Source: Enterobacter sp. 638 (lineage in GTDB: Bacteria; Pseudomonadota; Gammaproteobacteria; Enterobacterales; Enterobacteriaceae). Taken from it: a stretch of 64,000 nt of DNA. Of the stretch, positions 11,138 to 20,519 are shown in pieces. Each line of letters opens with the position of its first letter. The stretch's first letter is position 1. The stretch covers positions 1,550,001-1,614,000 of the forward strand of contig NC_009436.1 of the NCBI RefSeq assembly GCF_000016325.1. The letters run 5' to 3'. A model generated the notes under the pieces. That model saw nothing but the letters and a program-made list of their open reading frames with translations. It was not told the DNA's origin and ran no database searches. Both the position numbers and the translations under genes were made by a program.

Positions 11138-11755
11138 ATGACCACCCAATATGGATTTTTTATTGATTCTAGTCGGTGCACCGGTTGTAAAACCTGCGAA
11201 CTGGCTTGTAAAGATTACAAAGACTTAACCCCGGATGTTAGCTTCCGACGTATTTACGAATACGCGGGTGGAGACTGGCAGGAGGACAACGGCGTCTGGA
11301 ATCAGAACGTGTTTGCCTACTATCTGTCGATTGCCTGTAACCACTGCGAAGATCCTGCGTGTACCAAAGTGTGCCCGAGTGGCGCGATGCACAAGCGTGA
11401 TGACGGTTTTGTTGTCGTAGATGAAGATGTCTGCATCGGCTGTCGTTACTGCCACATGGCGTGCCCGTACGGTGCCCCACAGTACAACGCTGCAAAAGGC
11501 CATATGACGAAATGCGATGGTTGTCATTCCCGAGTTGCAGACGGTAAAAAGCCAATCTGCGTGGATTCTTGCCCTCTGCGCGCACTGGACTTTGGTCCAA
11601 TTGAAGAGTTGCGTCAGAAGCACGGCCAGCTTGCAGCGGTTGCTCCGCTGCCAGGAGCGCATTTTACCAAGCCGAGTATCGTCATTAAACCGAATGCCAA
11701 TAGCCGTCCGACAGGTGATACCACCGGCTATCTGGCTAATCCGAAGGAGGTGTAA
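11138..11755 (+). CDS. dmsB: DMSO reductase iron-sulfur subunit B
   Basis: A 205-residue ferredoxin-like electron carrier between DmsC and DmsA. Four cysteine groups that bind four [4Fe-4S] clusters are visible: CTGCKTCELAC (from C14), CNHCEDPACTKVC (about 67-79), CIGCRYCHMAC (about 99-109) and CDGC with a downstream CVDSC. The start follows AAGGAGTAACCG. Its last codons (AAG GAG GTG TAA) carry the ribosome-binding site of dmsC, so translation of the two is tightly linked. Confidence 0.99.
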   Translation: MTTQYGFFIDSSRCTGCKTCELACKDYKDLTPDVSFRRIYEYAGGDWQEDNGVWNQNVFAYYLSIACNHCEDPACTKVCPSGAMHKRDDGFVVVDEDVCIGCRYCHMACPYGAPQYNAAKGHMTKCDGCHSRVADGKKPICVDSCPLRALDFGPIEELRQKHGQLAAVAPLPGAHFTKPSIVIKPNANSRPTGDTTGYLANPKEV

Positions 11756-11756
11756 A

Positions 11757-12620
11757 ATGGGAAGTGGATGGCATGAGTGGCCGCTGATGATTTTCACCGT
11801 CTTTGGCCAATGCGTCGCAGGCGGGTTTATCGTCCTCGCGGTAGCCTTACTCAAAGGTGATTTACGGGCTGACCAGCAGCAGCGCCTGGTCATGAGTATG
11901 TTTGGCCTGTGGGTGCTGATGGGGATTGGTTTTATTGCCTCAACGCTTCACCTTGGATCCCCGATGCGTGCGTTTAACTCGCTAAACCGCATCGGCGCAT
12001 CGTCACTCAGTAACGAAATTGCCAGCGGCGCAATCTTCTTTGCGGTGGGTGGCCTGGGCTGGTTGCTGGCTGCGCTCAAAAGGCTGCCTTCAGGTTTACG
12101 CAGCCTGTGGCTGATTGTCACTATGGTGCTGGGCGTGGTGTTTGTATGGATGATGGTGCGCGTTTATAACACTATCGACACCGTACCTACCTGGTACAGC
12201 ATCTGGACGCCGCTCAGTTTCTTCCTGACGATGCTGATGGGTGGGCCACTATTGGGCTTCTTGCTTCTGCGTGTGGCCGGAATTGATGGCTGGGCGATGC
12301 GCCTGTTGCCGGCGGTATCATTGTTAGCGTTGGTCGCCAGCGCGGTCGTTGCGTTGATGCAAGGTGCAGAGCTGGCCGCAATCCACAGCTCTATCCAGCA
12401 AGCCTCCTCGCTAGTGCCGGATTACGGCTCGCTGATGGCATGGCGCATTGTGTTACTGGCCGCTGCGCTGACCTGCTGGGTACTTCCGCAGATCAAGGGA
12501 CATCAGCCCGCGTTACCTTTGCTGTCCTTCGCATTTGTATTAGTGCTGGCCGGAGAGTTGATCGGTCGTGGCGTGTTCTACGGTCTGCATATGACGGTGG
12601 GCGTGGCCATCGCGAACTAA
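11757..12620 (+). CDS. dmsC: DMSO reductase membrane anchor subunit C
   Basis: A 287-residue integral membrane protein with eight hydrophobic helices, which anchors DmsAB and oxidises menaquinol. The start chosen is the ATG of MGSGWHEWPLMIF, one base after the dmsB stop; it gives the E. coli length and sits 7 nt after AAGGAGG inside dmsB. The same frame is open further upstream inside dmsB, but that part is not DmsC-like. Conserved segments include GIGFIASTLHLGSPMRAFNS and ELIGRGVFYGLHMT. A terminator follows. Confidence 0.98.
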   Translation: MGSGWHEWPLMIFTVFGQCVAGGFIVLAVALLKGDLRADQQQRLVMSMFGLWVLMGIGFIASTLHLGSPMRAFNSLNRIGASSLSNEIASGAIFFAVGGLGWLLAALKRLPSGLRSLWLIVTMVLGVVFVWMMVRVYNTIDTVPTWYSIWTPLSFFLTMLMGGPLLGFLLLRVAGIDGWAMRLLPAVSLLALVASAVVALMQGAELAAIHSSIQQASSLVPDYGSLMAWRIVLLAAALTCWVLPQIKGHQPALPLLSFAFVLVLAGELIGRGVFYGLHMTVGVAIAN

Positions 12621-12640
12621 CATATTTTTCGGTTATATCG

Positions 12641-12668
12641 AGCCGGGGCGAATGCTCCGGCTTTTTTA
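12641..12668 (+). terminator. dmsABC terminator
   Basis: Stem AGCCGG/CCGGCT around a GGCGAATGCT loop, ending in a run of T residues, 20 nt after dmsC. Confidence 0.88.
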
Positions 12669-12829
12669 TTTTCTATCATGAAAGTTTTCAACTGAGCCTC
12701 GTGACTTATTTACCGCTTAGATGAATGAAAACAGTTAGATAATTAATGCGTATGCCGTTAGGCGCTTAAGGAGGATGAATTTTTTAAATCGACAGAGAAC
12801 AAATCGTGCGAGGCCGCTAAGCCTATGGA

Positions 12830-12858
12830 TTGACTTTGTTTTTACTGGTGGCATGATG
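12830..12858 (+). promoter_or_regulatory. Candidate ycaD promoter
   Basis: TTGACT at 12830-12835 and CATGAT at 12852-12857 (16-nt spacer) make a sigma70-like promoter about 35 nt before the ycaD start. The rest of the 274-bp gap between dmsC and ycaD holds no credible gene; E. coli K-12 has ycaC here. Confidence 0.4.
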
Positions 12859-12894
12859 CGCTCGAAATCTTTACTTCCTCACGGTTTTTAATCC

Positions 12895-14043
12895 ATGTCC
12901 ACCTATTCCCGGCCAGTGCTGCTGTTGCTCTGTGGCCTGCTTTTGTTGACCCTGGCGATTGCGGTTTTAAATACGCTCGTCCCGCTTTGGCTCGCCCATG
13001 AAAACTTACCAACATGGCAAGTGGGCATGGTGAGTTCGTCCTATTTTACCGGCAACCTACTCGGTACATTGCTGACGGGTAAATTAATTAAGCGCTTTGG
13101 TTTTAATCGTAGCTATTACCTGGCCTCACTGATTTTTGCTGCCGGATGCGTGGGGTTGGGCCTGATGGTCGGGTTCTGGAGCTGGATGACATGGCGGTTT
13201 ATTGCGGGCGTGGGCTGCGCAATGATCTGGGTGGTCGTGGAAAGTGCGTTGATGTGCAGCGGTACATCGCGGAACCGTGGGCGTCTGCTGGCAGCGTATA
13301 TGATGGTCTATTACGTCGGTACCGTGCTGGGCCAGCTAATGATCAGCAAACTGCCAACCGATTTGATGAGCGTTTTGCCATGGGTCACTGGCATGGTGCT
13401 GGCCGCTATTCTGCCGTTGTTATTTACCCGTATTGTGAATCAAGGCAGCGAACACCACGAGGCCACGCAGGTCTGGCCAATGCTGAGGCTTCGCCATGCA
13501 CGTCTTGGCGTCAATGGCTGCATTATCTCTGGTATCGTGCTGGGTTCGCTGTATGGCCTGATGCCGCTGTATCTGAATCATCAGGGCGTGAGCGACTCCG
13601 GAATTGGATTCTGGATGGCGGTGATGGTGAGCGCAGGTATCGTCGGTCAATGGCCGATTGGTAAACTGGCCGATCGCTATGGTCGCTTGCTGGTGCTGCG
13701 TGTTCAAGTATTCGTGGTGATTTTGGGTTGTCTTGCGATGCTGGGAAATGCAGCAATGGCACCTGCCTTGTTTATTCTCGGTGCGGCGGGCTTTACGCTC
13801 TATCCTGTTGCCATGGCCTGGGCGTGTGAAAAGGTGGAGAACCATCAGCTGGTGGCGATGAATCAGGCGTTACTGCTGAGTTACACCATTGGCAGTCTGC
13901 TGGGACCTACGTTCACCGCTATGTTGATGCAGAATTATTCCGATAATTTGCTGTTTATCATGATTGCCAGCGTGGCGTTTATTTATCTTCTGATGCTGCT
14001 GCGCAAAGCCGGTGAGCATCCAACGCCAGTCGCGCATGCGTGA
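12895..14043 (+). CDS. ycaD: MFS transporter YcaD, substrate unknown
   Basis: A 382-residue major facilitator superfamily permease with about 12 membrane helices, the same length as E. coli YcaD and collinear with it. The loop after helix 2 reads [14 protein letters not shown], in the place of the MFS motif A, and the equivalent in the second half is [13 protein letters not shown]. The family is annotated by similarity as a possible sugar or drug exporter, and the substrate is not established. It stands alone between dmsC and a bidirectional terminator. In E. coli K-12 ycaM, ycaN and ycaK follow, and none of them is present here. Confidence 0.95.
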   Translation: MSTYSRPVLLLLCGLLLLTLAIAVLNTLVPLWLAHENLPTWQVGMVSSSYFTGNLLGTLLTGKLIKRFGFNRSYYLASLIFAAGCVGLGLMVGFWSWMTWRFIAGVGCAMIWVVVESALMCSGTSRNRGRLLAAYMMVYYVGTVLGQLMISKLPTDLMSVLPWVTGMVLAAILPLLFTRIVNQGSEHHEATQVWPMLRLRHARLGVNGCIISGIVLGSLYGLMPLYLNHQGVSDSGIGFWMAVMVSAGIVGQWPIGKLADRYGRLLVLRVQVFVVILGCLAMLGNAAMAPALFILGAAGFTLYPVAMAWACEKVENHQLVAMNQALLLSYTIGSLLGPTFTAMLMQNYSDNLLFIMIASVAFIYLLMLLRKAGEHPTPVAHA

Positions 14044-14044
14044 T

Positions 14045-14079
14045 AAAAAAAGCCCGGTGCGATTGCCCGGGCTTTTTTA
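14045..14079. terminator. Bidirectional terminator between ycaD and pflA
   Basis: Stem AGCCCGG (14051-14057) with CCGGGCT (14067-14073), an A-run to the left and a T-run to the right. It can end transcripts of the converging ycaD and pflA. Confidence 0.9.
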
Positions 14080-14820
14080 TTAATACATTACCTTGTGACC
14101 GTATTGCTCAAGAATACCTTTCACCCGCTCCATGGTCTCTTTCTTCGGCGGCTTAACGCCATCAAGCTTGTATTCTTCGCCCATCGCCACCCATTTGTGC
14201 TTGCCCAGCTCATGGTACGGCAGCAGTTCGATTTTCTCGACGTTACCCATATCGCGGGTGAATTCACCCAGGCGATGAGCAGAATCATCATCATCTGACC
14301 AGCCCGGCACGACGACATAACGAATCCAGGTTTTGATTCCTTTGCCTGCAATGTATTTGGCAAATTCCAGCGTACGGTGATTTGAGACGCCGACCAGATT
14401 CTGGTGGATTTCGTCGTTCATTTGCTTCAGATCGAGCATGACCAGGTCGGTCACTTCGAGTAACTCATCAATGACCGGATCGTAGCGACGCACAAAGCCA
14501 TTGGTATCCAGACAGGTATGAATACCCTCTTTTCGACAGGCGCGGAACCAGTCACGGACGAATTCTGCCTGGAGAATGGCTTCTCCACCGGATGCGGTGA
14601 CGCCACCGCCAGAGGCATTCATAAAGTGGCGATAGGTCACCACCTCTTTCATTAGCTCTTCAACGGTGATTTCCTTGCCGCCGTGCGTGTCCCATGTATC
14701 GCGGTTATGGCAATACAGGCAACGCATCAGACAACCCTGGAAGAAGGTAATAAAGCGGATGCCTGGGCCATCGACAGTGCCACAGGATTCAAAGGAGTGA
14801 ATACGACCAATAATTGACAT
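14080..14820 (-). CDS. pflA: Pyruvate formate-lyase activating enzyme
   Basis: A 246-residue radical SAM enzyme that installs the glycyl radical on PflB under anaerobic conditions. The radical SAM cysteines C30-x3-C34-x2-C37 lie in [12 protein letters not shown], and the glycine-rich SAM segment is [13 protein letters not shown]. Nearly identical to E. coli PflA in sequence and length. Its start follows CTGGAG on the minus strand. It lies downstream of pflB, separated by a terminator-like hairpin, so it may be made both by readthrough and from its own promoter. Confidence 0.99.
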   Translation of the reverse strand: MSIIGRIHSFESCGTVDGPGIRFITFFQGCLMRCLYCHNRDTWDTHGGKEITVEELMKEVVTYRHFMNASGGGVTASGGEAILQAEFVRDWFRACRKEGIHTCLDTNGFVRRYDPVIDELLEVTDLVMLDLKQMNDEIHQNLVGVSNHRTLEFAKYIAGKGIKTWIRYVVVPGWSDDDDSAHRLGEFTRDMGNVEKIELLPYHELGKHKWVAMGEEYKLDGVKPPKKETMERVKGILEQYGHKVMY

Positions 14821-14956
14821 TGCGATGATATCTCCAGATTCGGCCCGTCCGGGGCCTGTTTATATGCATAGCTCAGTTGGCTATGTCGAGTCTGTTTTGG
14901 CTGTTATCCATTCAGTATAGATACCGGGCAAAAGAGACTAACGTGGAGAGGGTGTT

Positions 14957-14982
14957 AAAAAGGCCCCACGGATGTGGAGCCT
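14957..14982 (-). terminator. pflB terminator
   Basis: On the minus strand AGGCTCCAC-ATCC-GTGGGGCCT (one mismatch in the stem) is followed by five U residues, 42 nt after the pflB stop. It separates pflB from pflA and explains lower pflA expression. Confidence 0.8.
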
Positions 14983-15023
14983 TTATTGTACGCTTTTTAC
15001 GGCGTGATTTCAGTCAATTCCAG

Positions 15024-17306
15024 TTAGATGGATTGAGTGAAGGTACGAGTGATAACGTCCTGCTGCTGTTCTTTAGTCAGCGAGTTAAAACGTACCGCGT
15101 AGCCAGATACACGGATGGTCAACTGCGGATATTTCTCCGGGTTTTCCATCGCATCAAGCAGCATTTCACGGTTCATCACGTTCACGTTCAGGTGTTGACC
15201 ACCTTCGATGGATGATTCGTGATGGAAGTAACCGTCCATCAGGCCAGCCAGGTTGGTTTTACGCACTTCGTCGTCTTTACCCAGCGCATTTGGAACGATA
15301 GAGAAGGTATAAGAGATACCATCTTTCGCGTAGGCAAACGGCAGTTTAGCAACGGAAGTCAGAGAGGCAACAGCACCTTTCTGGTCACGACCGTGCATTG
15401 GGTTAGCACCTGGGCCGAATGGTGCGCCAGCGCGACGACCGTCAGGGGTATTACCGGTTTTCTTACCGTACACAACGTTAGAGGTGATGGTCAGAACAGA
15501 CTGAGTCGGGATAGCGTTACGGTAGGTAGTCAGTTTCTGAATTTTCTTCATGAAACGTTCAACCAGGTCAACCGCCATGTCATCAACACGCGAGTCGTTG
15601 TTACCAAACTGCGGGTATTCGCCTTCGATAGCGAAGTCGACAGCCAGACCGTCTTCGTCACGAATTGGTTTAACTTTCGCGTATTTGATAGCAGACAGGG
15701 AGTCAGCTGCAACAGACAGACCTGCGATACCACATGCCATGGTGCGAACCACGTCACGGTCGTGCAGTGCCATCAGAGAGGCTTCGTAGCTGTATTTGTC
15801 ATGCATGTAATGGATGATGTTCAGGGCGGTGACATACTGCTTAGCCAGCCAATCCATGAAGTGATCCATACGTTCCATGACTTCGTCGAAGTTCAGAACG
15901 TCACCTTTGATTGGTTCAGATTTAGGACCAACCTGGATTTTCAGTTTTTCATCAACGCCGCCGTTGATAGCGTACAGCATGGTTTTCGCGAGGTTAGCGC
16001 GAGCACCGAAGAACTGCATTTGCTTACCAACAATCATCGGGCTTACACAACACGCGATAGCGTAGTCATCGTTGTTGAAGTCAGGACGCATCAGATCATC
16101 GTTCTCATACTGCAGAGAAGAGGTATCGATGGACACTTTAGCCGCGAATTTCTTGAAGTTCAGAGGCAGTTTTTCAGACCACAGAACAGTGATGTTTGGT
16201 TCCGGAGACGGGCCCATGGTGTACAGGGTGTTCAGGAAACGGAAGCTGTTTTTGGTGACCAGAGTACGGCCATCAACACCCATACCAGCGATGGATTCAG
16301 TTGCCCAGATTGGGTCACCGGAGAACAGTTCATCATATTCAGGCGTACGCAGGAAGCGAACCATACGCAGTTTCATGACCAGGTGGTCAATCATTTCCTG
16401 AGCATCTTGTTCGTTGATTTTGCCAGCTTTGATATCACGTTCAATGTAAGCATCCAGGAAGGTGGATACGCGACCGAAGGACATTGCTGCGCCGTTCTGA
16501 GACTTAACAGCAGCCAGGTAGCCGAAGTAAGTCCACTGAATCGCTTCCTGAGCATTGGTCGCAGGACCAGAGATATCGCAGCCGTATTTCGCTGCCATCT
16601 CTTTGATCTGGCCCAGTGCGCGGTACTGTTCAGAGATCTCTTCACGCAGACGGATCGTTGCTTCCAGGTTTACGCCGTTTTCCAGATCGGATTGCAGAGA
16701 CAAGAATTGAGCGTATTTGTCTTTCATCAGGAAGTCGATGCCGTACAGCGCAACGCGACGGTAGTCACCGATGATACGACCACGGCCATAAGCATCTGGC
16801 AGACCAGTCAGAACGCCAGATTTACGGCAGTTCAGGATGTCTTTGGTGTAAACATCAAACACGCCCTGGTTGTGAGTCTTGCGGTATTCGCTGAAGATTT
16901 TTTTCAGCATTGGGTCCAGCTCGCGATCGTACGCTTTGCATGAACTCTCAACCATTTTGATGCCACCGAACGGAATAATTGCACGTTTCAGTGGCGCTTC
17001 AGTCTGCAGACCAACGATTTTCTCAAGGGCTTTGTTGATATAGCCAGCATCGTGAGAAGTGATGGTAGAGGCAACGGAAGTATCGAAATCAACTGGCGCG
17101 TGAGTGCGGTTTTCCAGTTTAACGCCTTCCATTACGTTGTCCCAAAGCTTGGTGGTTGCGTCAGTTGCACCAGCCAGGAAGGATTCGTCACCTTCATACG
17201 GGGTATAGTTTTTCTGAATAAAGTCACGCACGTTGACTTCTTTCTGCCAGTCACCTTTCGCGAAACCTTCCCAGGCTGTGGCTAACTTTTCATTAAGTTC
17301 GGACAT
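15024..17306 (-). CDS. pflB: Formate acetyltransferase (pyruvate formate-lyase)
   Basis: A 760-residue glycyl-radical enzyme converting pyruvate and CoA to acetyl-CoA and formate during anaerobic growth. The catalytic pair of adjacent cysteines is in IACCVSPM (C418-C419 in mature numbering). The radical glycine is in RVSGYAVRF near the C-terminus (G734 mature). Full E. coli length. The ribosome-binding site is AAGGTAGG. It lies 50 nt downstream of focA and is cotranscribed with it. The opposite strand is also open over 15219-16943, which I regard as an artefact of codon bias. Confidence 0.99.
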   Translation of the reverse strand: MSELNEKLATAWEGFAKGDWQKEVNVRDFIQKNYTPYEGDESFLAGATDATTKLWDNVMEGVKLENRTHAPVDFDTSVASTITSHDAGYINKALEKIVGLQTEAPLKRAIIPFGGIKMVESSCKAYDRELDPMLKKIFSEYRKTHNQGVFDVYTKDILNCRKSGVLTGLPDAYGRGRIIGDYRRVALYGIDFLMKDKYAQFLSLQSDLENGVNLEATIRLREEISEQYRALGQIKEMAAKYGCDISGPATNAQEAIQWTYFGYLAAVKSQNGAAMSFGRVSTFLDAYIERDIKAGKINEQDAQEMIDHLVMKLRMVRFLRTPEYDELFSGDPIWATESIAGMGVDGRTLVTKNSFRFLNTLYTMGPSPEPNITVLWSEKLPLNFKKFAAKVSIDTSSLQYENDDLMRPDFNNDDYAIACCVSPMIVGKQMQFFGARANLAKTMLYAINGGVDEKLKIQVGPKSEPIKGDVLNFDEVMERMDHFMDWLAKQYVTALNIIHYMHDKYSYEASLMALHDRDVVRTMACGIAGLSVAADSLSAIKYAKVKPIRDEDGLAVDFAIEGEYPQFGNNDSRVDDMAVDLVERFMKKIQKLTTYRNAIPTQSVLTITSNVVYGKKTGNTPDGRRAGAPFGPGANPMHGRDQKGAVASLTSVAKLPFAYAKDGISYTFSIVPNALGKDDEVRKTNLAGLMDGYFHHESSIEGGQHLNVNVMNREMLLDAMENPEKYPQLTIRVSGYAVRFNSLTKEQQQDVITRTFTQSI

Positions 17307-17356
17307 GTGATACCTACCTTCTTAAGTGGATTTTTTATTTACTGCCTGAGAAACCA

Positions 17357-18214
17357 TCAATGATGATTGTCGCCACGCAGGTAAATGACCCAGTATGTCA
17401 ACCCAACCAACAGACCCCCACCGATAATATTCCCAATGGTGACTGGGATCAGATTATCTGTGATGAAATTCATAATAGTCAGGTGAGAGAAACTTTCCGG
17501 GCTTGAACCAACAGCGGTCCAGAACTCCGGGCTCGCAAAGTTGCGGATGACGATCCCCATCGGGATCATAAACATGTTTGCGATGCTGTGTTCAAAGCCG
17601 CTGGCGACGAACATGGCGACGGGCAGAACCATAATCATGGCTTTGTCCATCAGGCTACGTCCGGAGTAGCTCATCCAGACAGCCAGGCACACCATCAGGT
17701 TTGCGAGGATACCCAGAGCGACGGCTTCGATAAATGTGTGATGCATTTTGTGGTCGGCGGTTTGAAGGACGTTAAGCCCCCAGCCACCGTTGGCGGCCAT
17801 GTACTCGCCAGACAACCACATGAGCAGAACAAAGAGCAAACAGCCAATCAGGTTGCCAACGTAGACGTTGAGCCAGTTGCGCGCCAGTTGGCCCCAGGTG
17901 ATTCTTCCGCTCGCTTTTGCCACAACGATAAGGACTGTTGAGGTAAAGAGGTCAGCGCCACAGATGACGCACAGAATCAAACCCAGTGAGAAACAGATAC
18001 CGCCAATTAATTTTGCAATACCGAAAGGCATCGCAGCAGTACCGGTGGTCGCAGTGATGTAGAAGACAAATGCGATGGAGATGAACACACCAGCGGTAAT
18101 CGCCAGATAGAACGTCGTCATCGGGTGCTTTGTTGCTTTATAGACACCCGCTTCTTCGGCCACTTTGGCCATCGCTGCTGGGAGTATTAGATCAAAAGGG
18201 TTGTCAGCTTTCAC
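17357..18214 (-). CDS. focA: Formate channel FocA
   Basis: A 285-residue formate-nitrite transporter family channel with six membrane helices that forms a pentamer in the inner membrane and moves formate both ways. The central-pore residues T91 (ADLFTSTV) and H209 (ASGFEHSIAN) are present. I chose GTG at 18214, giving VKADNPFDLIL and exactly the E. coli length; E. coli focA also starts at GTG. An upstream ATG at 18256 would add 14 non-family residues and would leave almost no leader. The ribosome-binding site is AGAGAG. First gene of the focA-pflB operon. Confidence 0.97.
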   Translation of the reverse strand: MKADNPFDLILPAAMAKVAEEAGVYKATKHPMTTFYLAITAGVFISIAFVFYITATTGTAAMPFGIAKLIGGICFSLGLILCVICGADLFTSTVLIVVAKASGRITWGQLARNWLNVYVGNLIGCLLFVLLMWLSGEYMAANGGWGLNVLQTADHKMHHTFIEAVALGILANLMVCLAVWMSYSGRSLMDKAMIMVLPVAMFVASGFEHSIANMFMIPMGIVIRNFASPEFWTAVGSSPESFSHLTIMNFITDNLIPVTIGNIIGGGLLVGLTYWVIYLRGDNHH

Positions 18215-18246
18215 ACTAACTCTCTCTTTATTAAGTCGGCGACGAG

Positions 18247-18288
18247 ATACTAACAAAGCATTATAGAAGAGAAATTGATATAGATCAT
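18247..18288 (-). promoter_or_regulatory. focA-pflB promoter with FNR box
   Basis: Read on the minus strand. TTGAT-ATAG-ATCAT (18275-18288, the palindrome is readable on both strands) matches the FNR consensus TTGAT-N4-ATCAA at 9 of 10 positions. A -10 box TAGTAT lies at 18247-18252, predicting +1 at about 18240. The FNR centre is then at -41.5, the class II position, matching E. coli promoter P6. A second -10 match, TATAAT, lies at 18260-18265. Confidence 0.8.
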
Positions 18289-18540
18289 ATCTCGCCTGGC
18301 TTATAGGCCCGCAAAGCGTATGGTTTTGCTACGATTGCGGCGTAAGTTTTTGATTATCCGTATAAAAATAAATTTTAAAAGTTATGAAAAGAGTTGAATT
18401 ATTTCCTGAAGGCTCCCGATGGCAGTTAATTAAAATGGAGTAATTGCCCTAAAAAGTAACAGTAAAACGCAAGTAAACATAATTATATTTACCTGTGATT
18501 AACGTTATTATTACAATTAAAATTCATTGCGAATAAATAT
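18289..18540. other. AT-rich ycaO-focA intergenic region
   Basis: No gene seen. In E. coli the equivalent stretch holds further upstream pfl promoters and ArcA/IHF sites; the AT-rich tracts here would suit that, but I cannot assign individual sites. Confidence 0.5.
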
Positions 18541-18568
18541 AAAAAACGGGGCAATGAAATTGCCCCGT
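18541..18568 (-). terminator. ycaO terminator
   Basis: On the minus strand the perfect 9-bp stem ACGGGGCAA/TTGCCCCGT (loop of 5) is followed by six U residues, 51 nt after the ycaO stop. Confidence 0.9.
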
Positions 18569-18619
18569 AATATAGCTCAGCGGATTAGATACGCCTACAG
18601 TCTATGGTGTTATGTGCGC

Positions 18620-20380
18620 TTATTTTGACCAGTGAGCGGCTTTCGCGCGCTGCAGTTTTTCATACGCTTTAAGCAGAGACTGATGTGCCGGGAACGCTTT
18701 GAGGTCGTTGTCGACAGGCTGAAGGCCATAGAATGGCGCTTCACCGCTCAGGGCGGCACTCGCGGCTTCAACGGCATCAGCACCATACATACGCACGAAC
18801 GCGTTCAAATATTGCAGCGGCTGGCGATCTTCCTCCTGAGAGAGCAGCAGCAAGGTTTGCAGGCAGCGGTAATAATTTGCACGCTCAGCGCTGAATACAG
18901 ACTGGTTGTACTCAATGGTCCACTCGGTCCAGGCCAAAGCCTGATCCAGATCGCCACCGGCCAGCGCCAGCATTGCTTTCAGTTCGCCAATACGCAGCGT
19001 GTACCAGCCAGTGTCTTTACCGGTCGCCAGACCCAGCAACTCACGCACGCGGGTCATATCATCGTGACCTTCATCGTCCATTTGGGCAATCAGGTTCAAA
19101 TACTCTTCTTTTTCCCATTCGCTGCCCGGCAAGGCGAGCAAGGTTTCGCGAAGATGGCTGCCCATTGCGTTATTTGCCAGCCACAGATCTTCTGCTGGAT
19201 AAATATCAGACATGCCAGGAACCAGAATACGGCAGGCGTAAACGCTCAGGTGTTCGTAATCGGCGATGTACACTTCTTTATCTTCGGCTTTGAATATGGC
19301 CATTAGCGTGGCGAACTCTTCTTCGGTTGTGCCGGAGAAATTCCAGTCCACGAACGGGTAGTCAGCGTCCTGTTTGAACATGTCCCAGGAGATCAAACCG
19401 CTGGAATCAATGAAGTGAGTTTCCAGATTAGTGTGTTCGCCCACTTCTTCATCATCAAAGGTCGGTGGCGTAAACACGTCCAGATCTTTCAGGCTACGGC
19501 CTTGCAGCAGCTCGGTCACGGTACGTTCCAGCGCTACGCCAAAATCAGGGTGCGCGCCAAATGAGGCGAAACACGTCCCGTTAGCTGGGTTGAACAGCAC
19601 CACGCAGATAACCGGGTATTTGCCGCCCAGTGAACCGTCGTAAGCAAAGATCGGGAAACCTTCGGCTTCCAGTTTAGCGATGGATTCCACCACGCCCGGA
19701 TAGCGCGCCAGCACGTCGCTCGGGATTTCCGGCAGGCTGATGGATTCCGCAATAATGCGATTTTTGATATGGCGCTCAAACACTTCAGAAAGGCCCTGAA
19801 CGCGAGCTTCGTTGCGGGTGTTACCAGCAGACATACCGTTGGAAACATACAGGTTACCGACGATGTTCATCGGAATATAGACGGTTTGTTCATCAGACTG
19901 ACGGGTAAACGGCAGGGCGCAAATACCCCGCTCGTCGTTACCGGATTGCAGATCGATCAGCATACCGGCGGTCAGTTCGTTGTCAGGATCGTAAAATGCA
20001 CGCAGGCGCGTATCCAGAATGCCGTCTGGCAATTCATCGTCTTCCGTCAGCGGGAACCATTTTTCATTCGGGTAATGCACGAACGGGCTGTTGGCGATCG
20101 TGTCGCCCAGCCAGAAATCCGCAAAGAAATAGTTCGTGGACAGACGCTCAAAATACTCACCCAGCGCAGAAGCCAAAGCCGCTTTTTTGGTGGCACCTTT
20201 ACCGTTGGTAAAGCAAAGCGCGCAATCGGTATCACGAATATGAACAGACCAGACGTGCGGAACTGGATTGAGCCAGGAGGCTTCTTCGATATTAAAGCCC
20301 AGGTCGGTCAGTTTTTGCTGGAAGCGAGCGATGGAATCTTCCAGGGCGGCGTCTTTGCCGGGGATGAATGTTTGAGTCAT
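18620..20380 (-). CDS. ycaO: YcaO-domain protein (ATP-dependent cyclodehydratase family), RimO-associated
   Basis: A 586-residue protein of the YcaO superfamily, named after the E. coli orthologue. Family members use ATP to activate peptide backbone amides in azoline, thioamide and amidine formation. E. coli YcaO binds ATP and has been linked to RimO-dependent methylthiolation of ribosomal protein S12; its own substrate is not settled. The catalytic YcaO domain covers roughly residues 60-390 (GKGATKKAALASALGEYFERL, then NGMSAGNTRNEARVQGLSEVFER); a TPR-like C-terminal part follows (YTLRIGELKAMLALAGGDLDQA). The ATG of MTQTFIPGKD is chosen by family length. It stands alone, with no precursor peptide or azoline partner gene nearby. 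Confidence 0.97.
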   Translation of the reverse strand: MTQTFIPGKDAALEDSIARFQQKLTDLGFNIEEASWLNPVPHVWSVHIRDTDCALCFTNGKGATKKAALASALGEYFERLSTNYFFADFWLGDTIANSPFVHYPNEKWFPLTEDDELPDGILDTRLRAFYDPDNELTAGMLIDLQSGNDERGICALPFTRQSDEQTVYIPMNIVGNLYVSNGMSAGNTRNEARVQGLSEVFERHIKNRIIAESISLPEIPSDVLARYPGVVESIAKLEAEGFPIFAYDGSLGGKYPVICVVLFNPANGTCFASFGAHPDFGVALERTVTELLQGRSLKDLDVFTPPTFDDEEVGEHTNLETHFIDSSGLISWDMFKQDADYPFVDWNFSGTTEEEFATLMAIFKAEDKEVYIADYEHLSVYACRILVPGMSDIYPAEDLWLANNAMGSHLRETLLALPGSEWEKEEYLNLIAQMDDEGHDDMTRVRELLGLATGKDTGWYTLRIGELKAMLALAGGDLDQALAWTEWTIEYNQSVFSAERANYYRCLQTLLLLSQEEDRQPLQYLNAFVRMYGADAVEAASAALSGEAPFYGLQPVDNDLKAFPAHQSLLKAYEKLQRAKAAHWSK

Positions 20381-20519
20381 AGCTATCACTTTTATCGTAC
20401 GGAAAGCGCGCAATGATACGGGTTTTGCGTGACTGGCGCTATCTTCGCGAAGGATACGGCGAAAATAAAAGGCTGGACTATGCTTACAGGCAGTAACTCA
20501 CTGTTAAGGCATAGAAAAA

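Noticed and set aside
15219..16943. A 574-codon open frame on the + strand inside pflB
   Set aside because: It is exactly antisense to a highly expressed, codon-biased gene; strong codon bias removes stop codons from the opposite frame. The translation is rich in F/V/H/R, resembles no family, and has no ribosome-binding site.
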